In this document: positions 61,938-64,000 of the stretch, one piece after another
Numbering within the stretch: position 1 is the stretch's first letter
How the letters are laid out: each line of letters starts with the position of its first letter
Assembly: GCA_000526435.1 (NCBI GenBank)
Contig: JAGB01000001.1
Span: forward strand, 62,001 to 126,000
From: Caldicoprobacter oshimai DSM 21659
GTDB lineage: Bacteria; Bacillota; Clostridia; Caldicoprobacterales; Caldicoprobacteraceae
Direction of reading: 5' to 3'
DNA: 64,000 nt
Translations under genes and position numbers: made by a program
Notes under the pieces: generated by a model
What the model saw: only the letters and a program-made list of their open reading frames with translations
The model's database searches: none
Told to the model about the DNA's origin: nothing

Positions 61938-62804
61938 ATGGTAGATAATGAAGATTTGCTCCAGAGGATTAGCGAGCGGTACAAAAAGATGAGCAAGGGC
62001 CAAAAGCTTATTGCCGATTACATCCTGAACAATTACGATAAGGCCGCTTTCATGACGGCGTCCAAGATAGGCCAGAAGGTGGGGGTAAGCGAGTCCACCG
62101 TGGTAAGATTTGCTAATATGCTGGGCTATGAGGGGTATCCGCAGCTTCAAAAGGCGCTGCAGGAGGTGATTCGCAATAAACTAACTACGGTGCAGCGAAT
62201 AGAGATGACCTCCGAGCTCGACGAATCTACTCTATTGAAGACTGTGTCAAAGATGGACATAAACAATATACGCCTCACCGTTGAAGAGATAGACAAAGAG
62301 GTTTTCAATAGAGTGGTTGAGAGGATTTTTTCAGCAAGAAGCATATATGTGCTGGGGTTGAGGAGCGCTGCGCCTCTGGCTCAATTTATGGGATATTATC
62401 TGAGCTTCATATTTGAAAAAGTAAGAGTGGTGACCTCCGGGGTTAACGATATATTGGAGCAGCTCATTCACATTCAGCCGCAGGACCTGCTGATTGGCAT
62501 AAGCTTTCCCAGGTATGCAAGGCGAACGGTAGAGGCCATGGCATTTGCTAAAAACAAAGGGGCCGAGACGGTGGCCATAACCGATTCGCTGCTGTCGCCT
62601 CTTACATCTTATGCAGACCACATATTGTTGGCAAGAAGCGATATGGCCTCCTTTGTCGATTCGCTGGTGGCGCCCTTGAGCCTTATCAATGCCCTGATTG
62701 TGGCTGTGGGCATTCGCAAGAAGACCGATATCTCATCCGATTTTCAAGAGCTTGAGAGGATATGGGACGAATACCAGGTGTATATTGGTAAGGATCGTTC
62801 TTAA
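61938..62804 (+). CDS. MurR/RpiR family transcriptional regulator
   Basis: The 288-residue product has an N-terminal helix-turn-helix (KLIADYILNNYDKAAFMTASKIGQKVGVSESTVVRFANMLGYEGYPQLQKAL) and a SIS sugar-phosphate binding domain (RSIYVLGLRSAAPLAQFM, LLIGISFPRYARRTVEAMAFAKNKGAETVAITD). Such regulators respond to phosphosugars; the target genes are not evident nearby. ATG 61938 has GGAGG upstream; TTG 61923 is in frame. Confidence 0.93.
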   Translation: MVDNEDLLQRISERYKKMSKGQKLIADYILNNYDKAAFMTASKIGQKVGVSESTVVRFANMLGYEGYPQLQKALQEVIRNKLTTVQRIEMTSELDESTLLKTVSKMDINNIRLTVEEIDKEVFNRVVERIFSARSIYVLGLRSAAPLAQFMGYYLSFIFEKVRVVTSGVNDILEQLIHIQPQDLLIGISFPRYARRTVEAMAFAKNKGAETVAITDSLLSPLTSYADHILLARSDMASFVDSLVAPLSLINALIVAVGIRKKTDISSDFQELERIWDEYQVYIGKDRS

Positions 62805-62817
62805 GGGGAAATATGGC

Positions 62818-63426
62818 GTGTTTGTCTACATTGTAAGGCACGGGGAAACCGAATGGAACGTTGAGGGCAGAACGCAGGGGGCCTGCGACATAGGGTTGAC
62901 CGATGAAGGGCGCAGACAGGCATTGCGGCTGGCCAGGCGCCTCAAAGGTGTGCCGATTAGGAAAATATACTGCAGCGACTTGAAAAGGGCTTTTGAGACC
63001 GCTTCAATCATAGGGAACGAGATTGGTCGGCAGTGGGTGGCCACTCCGCTTCTAAGGGAGGCCTGTTTTGGAAAGTGGGAAGGCCACACCATAGGCGAGA
63101 TCGAATGCATCTTCCCGGGACAGCTATCCCGGTGGTATCGTGACCACACCTTTTGTGCTCCAGGCGGGGAAAGCTTAAGTTGCGTCAGGGAGAGGATAAT
63201 CAAGTTTATAGACCAAATCAAGTCTTTAGAAATAGCACAGGATGAGGGTATCCTGGTGGTCTCCCACGCTTTGACCTGCAAAGTGCTTATATTGGAGCTT
63301 ATGGATCTGCCATTATCTTATATCAGGAGAATCAAACAGGACAATACAGGCTTGACTGTGATAAAGGTGTTGCCTGAAGGTAATGTGCTCGTTTCGCTCA
63401 ATGAGACGTACCATGTTGCTGATTGA
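62818..63426 (+). CDS. Histidine phosphatase family protein
   Basis: The 202-residue product has the catalytic RHGETEWN, the RRALETASI-like YCSDLKRAFETASII, the GKWEGHTIGEI Glu region and the second His in VVSHALTCKVL. It belongs to the phosphoglycerate mutase-like superfamily, close in size to CobC-type phosphatases; substrate unknown. GTG 62818 follows AAGGGG by nine bases; the frame upstream lies inside the RpiR-type gene. Confidence 0.9.
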   Translation: MFVYIVRHGETEWNVEGRTQGACDIGLTDEGRRQALRLARRLKGVPIRKIYCSDLKRAFETASIIGNEIGRQWVATPLLREACFGKWEGHTIGEIECIFPGQLSRWYRDHTFCAPGGESLSCVRERIIKFIDQIKSLEIAQDEGILVVSHALTCKVLILELMDLPLSYIRRIKQDNTGLTVIKVLPEGNVLVSLNETYHVAD

Positions 63427-63433
63427 ATGTTAC

Positions 63434-63462
63434 TTGTACTGTATGGCTTGTCAGGTTATAAT
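63434..63462 (+). promoter_or_regulatory. Sigma-A promoter of hutP
   Basis: TTGTAC (63434-63439) and TATAAT (63457-63462) are 17 bases apart, 62 bases before the hutP start. Confidence 0.65.
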
Positions 63463-63523
63463 GATGGGTGAAGGGTTTGTGATGGCGAGATAAAAATATA
63501 AAGCCGGTGATGGAGGACATGGG

Positions 63524-63937
63524 ATGAATCTGGTGGGAAGCAAAGAGGTTGCCCGGGCGGCCATAGAGATGTCGTTGACCCGGACCAGGGAAGAAGAAAA
63601 GGCGTTAAAGGAGCAGCTGCATCGCGAAGGCATAAGCGCTGCAGCGGTTGATTACGGCGGGGAGTTCATAACATCGGTCAACAAGATTGTAGAGAGGGCC
63701 GTTGTGGCTGCAAAAAGGGAAGGGGTAATAAGCGAGACGCATCCAGAAGAAGGGGCAGTGGCGGGAGCAACTAGGGAAGCCATCTCGCAGATCATGAACA
63801 AGGCCATTGGCCTTAACGTAGGTGGTAAGATAGGAATTGCCAGGTGCGGTGACCACATAAGCGTGGCTTTGTTCTTTGGCATAGGAATGATCCATTTAAA
63901 CGAGGTGGCCATTGGCCTGGGACATAGGGTGGTATAG
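63524..63937 (+). CDS. hutP: HutP family protein
   Basis: The 137-residue product has the HutP pattern with GGKIGIARCGDHISVALFFGIGMIHLNEVAIGLGHRVV at the C-terminus. In Bacillus HutP binds L-histidine, Mg2+ and hut mRNA to prevent termination. Here no histidine-utilisation genes are near, and the next gene is aroH, so the target may differ. The position equivalent to the Bacillus metal-binding His (GDH) is kept. GGAGG lies upstream of the ATG. Confidence 0.9.
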   Translation: MNLVGSKEVARAAIEMSLTRTREEEKALKEQLHREGISAAAVDYGGEFITSVNKIVERAVVAAKREGVISETHPEEGAVAGATREAISQIMNKAIGLNVGGKIGIARCGDHISVALFFGIGMIHLNEVAIGLGHRVV

Positions 63938-63953
63938 TTGAGGTGTTTTTTAT

Positions 63954-64000
63954 ATGCACATTAAAGCCATAAGGGGAGCTATAACCGTCGAAGAAAATAC
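63954..64000 (+). CDS. aroH: Chorismate mutase AroH (partial, 5' end)
   Basis: The first 15 codons read MHIKAIRGAITVEEN, the typical N-terminus of AroH-type chorismate mutase, which converts chorismate to prephenate. The window ends here. GAGG at 63940-63943 is about ten bases before the ATG. It starts 17 bases after the hutP stop, so the two probably share a transcript. Confidence 0.8.
   Translation, partial: MHIKAIRGAITVEEN

Noticed and set aside
1-64000. CRISPR array, insertion sequence or prophage
   Set aside because: No regularly spaced repeats, transposase, integrase or phage structural genes were seen.

Overview
The window is a gene-dense piece of a spore-forming, anaerobic-looking Firmicutes (Clostridia) chromosome with mid-range GC. 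Evidence for the lineage: sigK, a complete spoIIIA operon, spoIVB, spo0A, spoIIM, a GerW/YtfJ protein, AmaP/Asp23/DUF2273 genes, strong AGGAGG-type ribosome binding sites and frequent GTG/TTG starts. No rRNA or tRNA was found. All genes but one lie on the + strand. The presence of an OLE RNA and a sodium-pump decarboxylase cluster fits a thermophilic or otherwise extremophilic anaerobic clostridium; the exact genus cannot be read from the sequence.

Layout. 1-3.9 kb: end of an MltG-like gene, a U32 peptidase-family protein, an uninterrupted sigK, yqeG and aroE. 3.9-14.6 kb: a full Gram-positive type IV pilus operon (pilB, pilT, pilC, a major prepilin, pilD, three minor prepilins, a PilX-like protein with a large C-terminal domain, pilM, pilN, pilO); pilC appears to start at ATT. 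14.6-18.4 kb: comFB, aroK, an endonuclease IV-like TIM barrel, aroQ, a truncated aminopeptidase P remnant, efp and a CD1247-type zinc-ribbon gene. 18.4-23.8 kb: spoIIIAA to spoIIIAH. 23.8-26.7 kb: Asp23, AmaP, DUF2273, nusB and a TsaD paralogue.

26.9-37.8 kb: folD, xseA, xseB, ispA, a YuiD-like gene, then a roughly 600-nt non-coding stretch that I read as OLE RNA (ornate large extremophilic RNA), followed by its membrane partner gene oapA, then dxs, tlyA, nadK, argR and recN. This ispA/OLE/oapA/dxs order is the known OLE context. The RNA has its own clear promoter and a perfect 10-bp pairing that closes its two ends; the OapA protein carries an unusual lysine-rich N-terminal tail. This is the most notable system in the window.

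37.9-52.7 kb: spoIVB and spo0A (with a sigma-H-type promoter), then an envelope cluster (steA, steB-like, two glycosyl/phosphoglycosyl transferases, DUF3866, spoIIM), a purine nucleoside phosphorylase, dacF (with a sigma-F-type promoter), a site-2 protease, scpA, scpB, DUF2953, gerW, rluB and a GNAT protein. 52.7-54.6 kb: polyamine genes speE and speB. 54.7-59.8 kb: a five-gene biotin-dependent sodium-pump/transcarboxylase-like cluster (12S, gamma, biotin carrier, beta, 5S). 59.9-60.6 kb: the only minus-strand gene, an uncharacterised zinc-ribbon protein. 60.8-64.0 kb: surE, a DUF4264 gene, an RpiR-type regulator, a histidine phosphatase, hutP and the start of aroH.

Sporulation promoters were matched by eye to published Bacillus consensus sequences, and vegetative promoters frequently show an extended -10 (TGnTATAAT).
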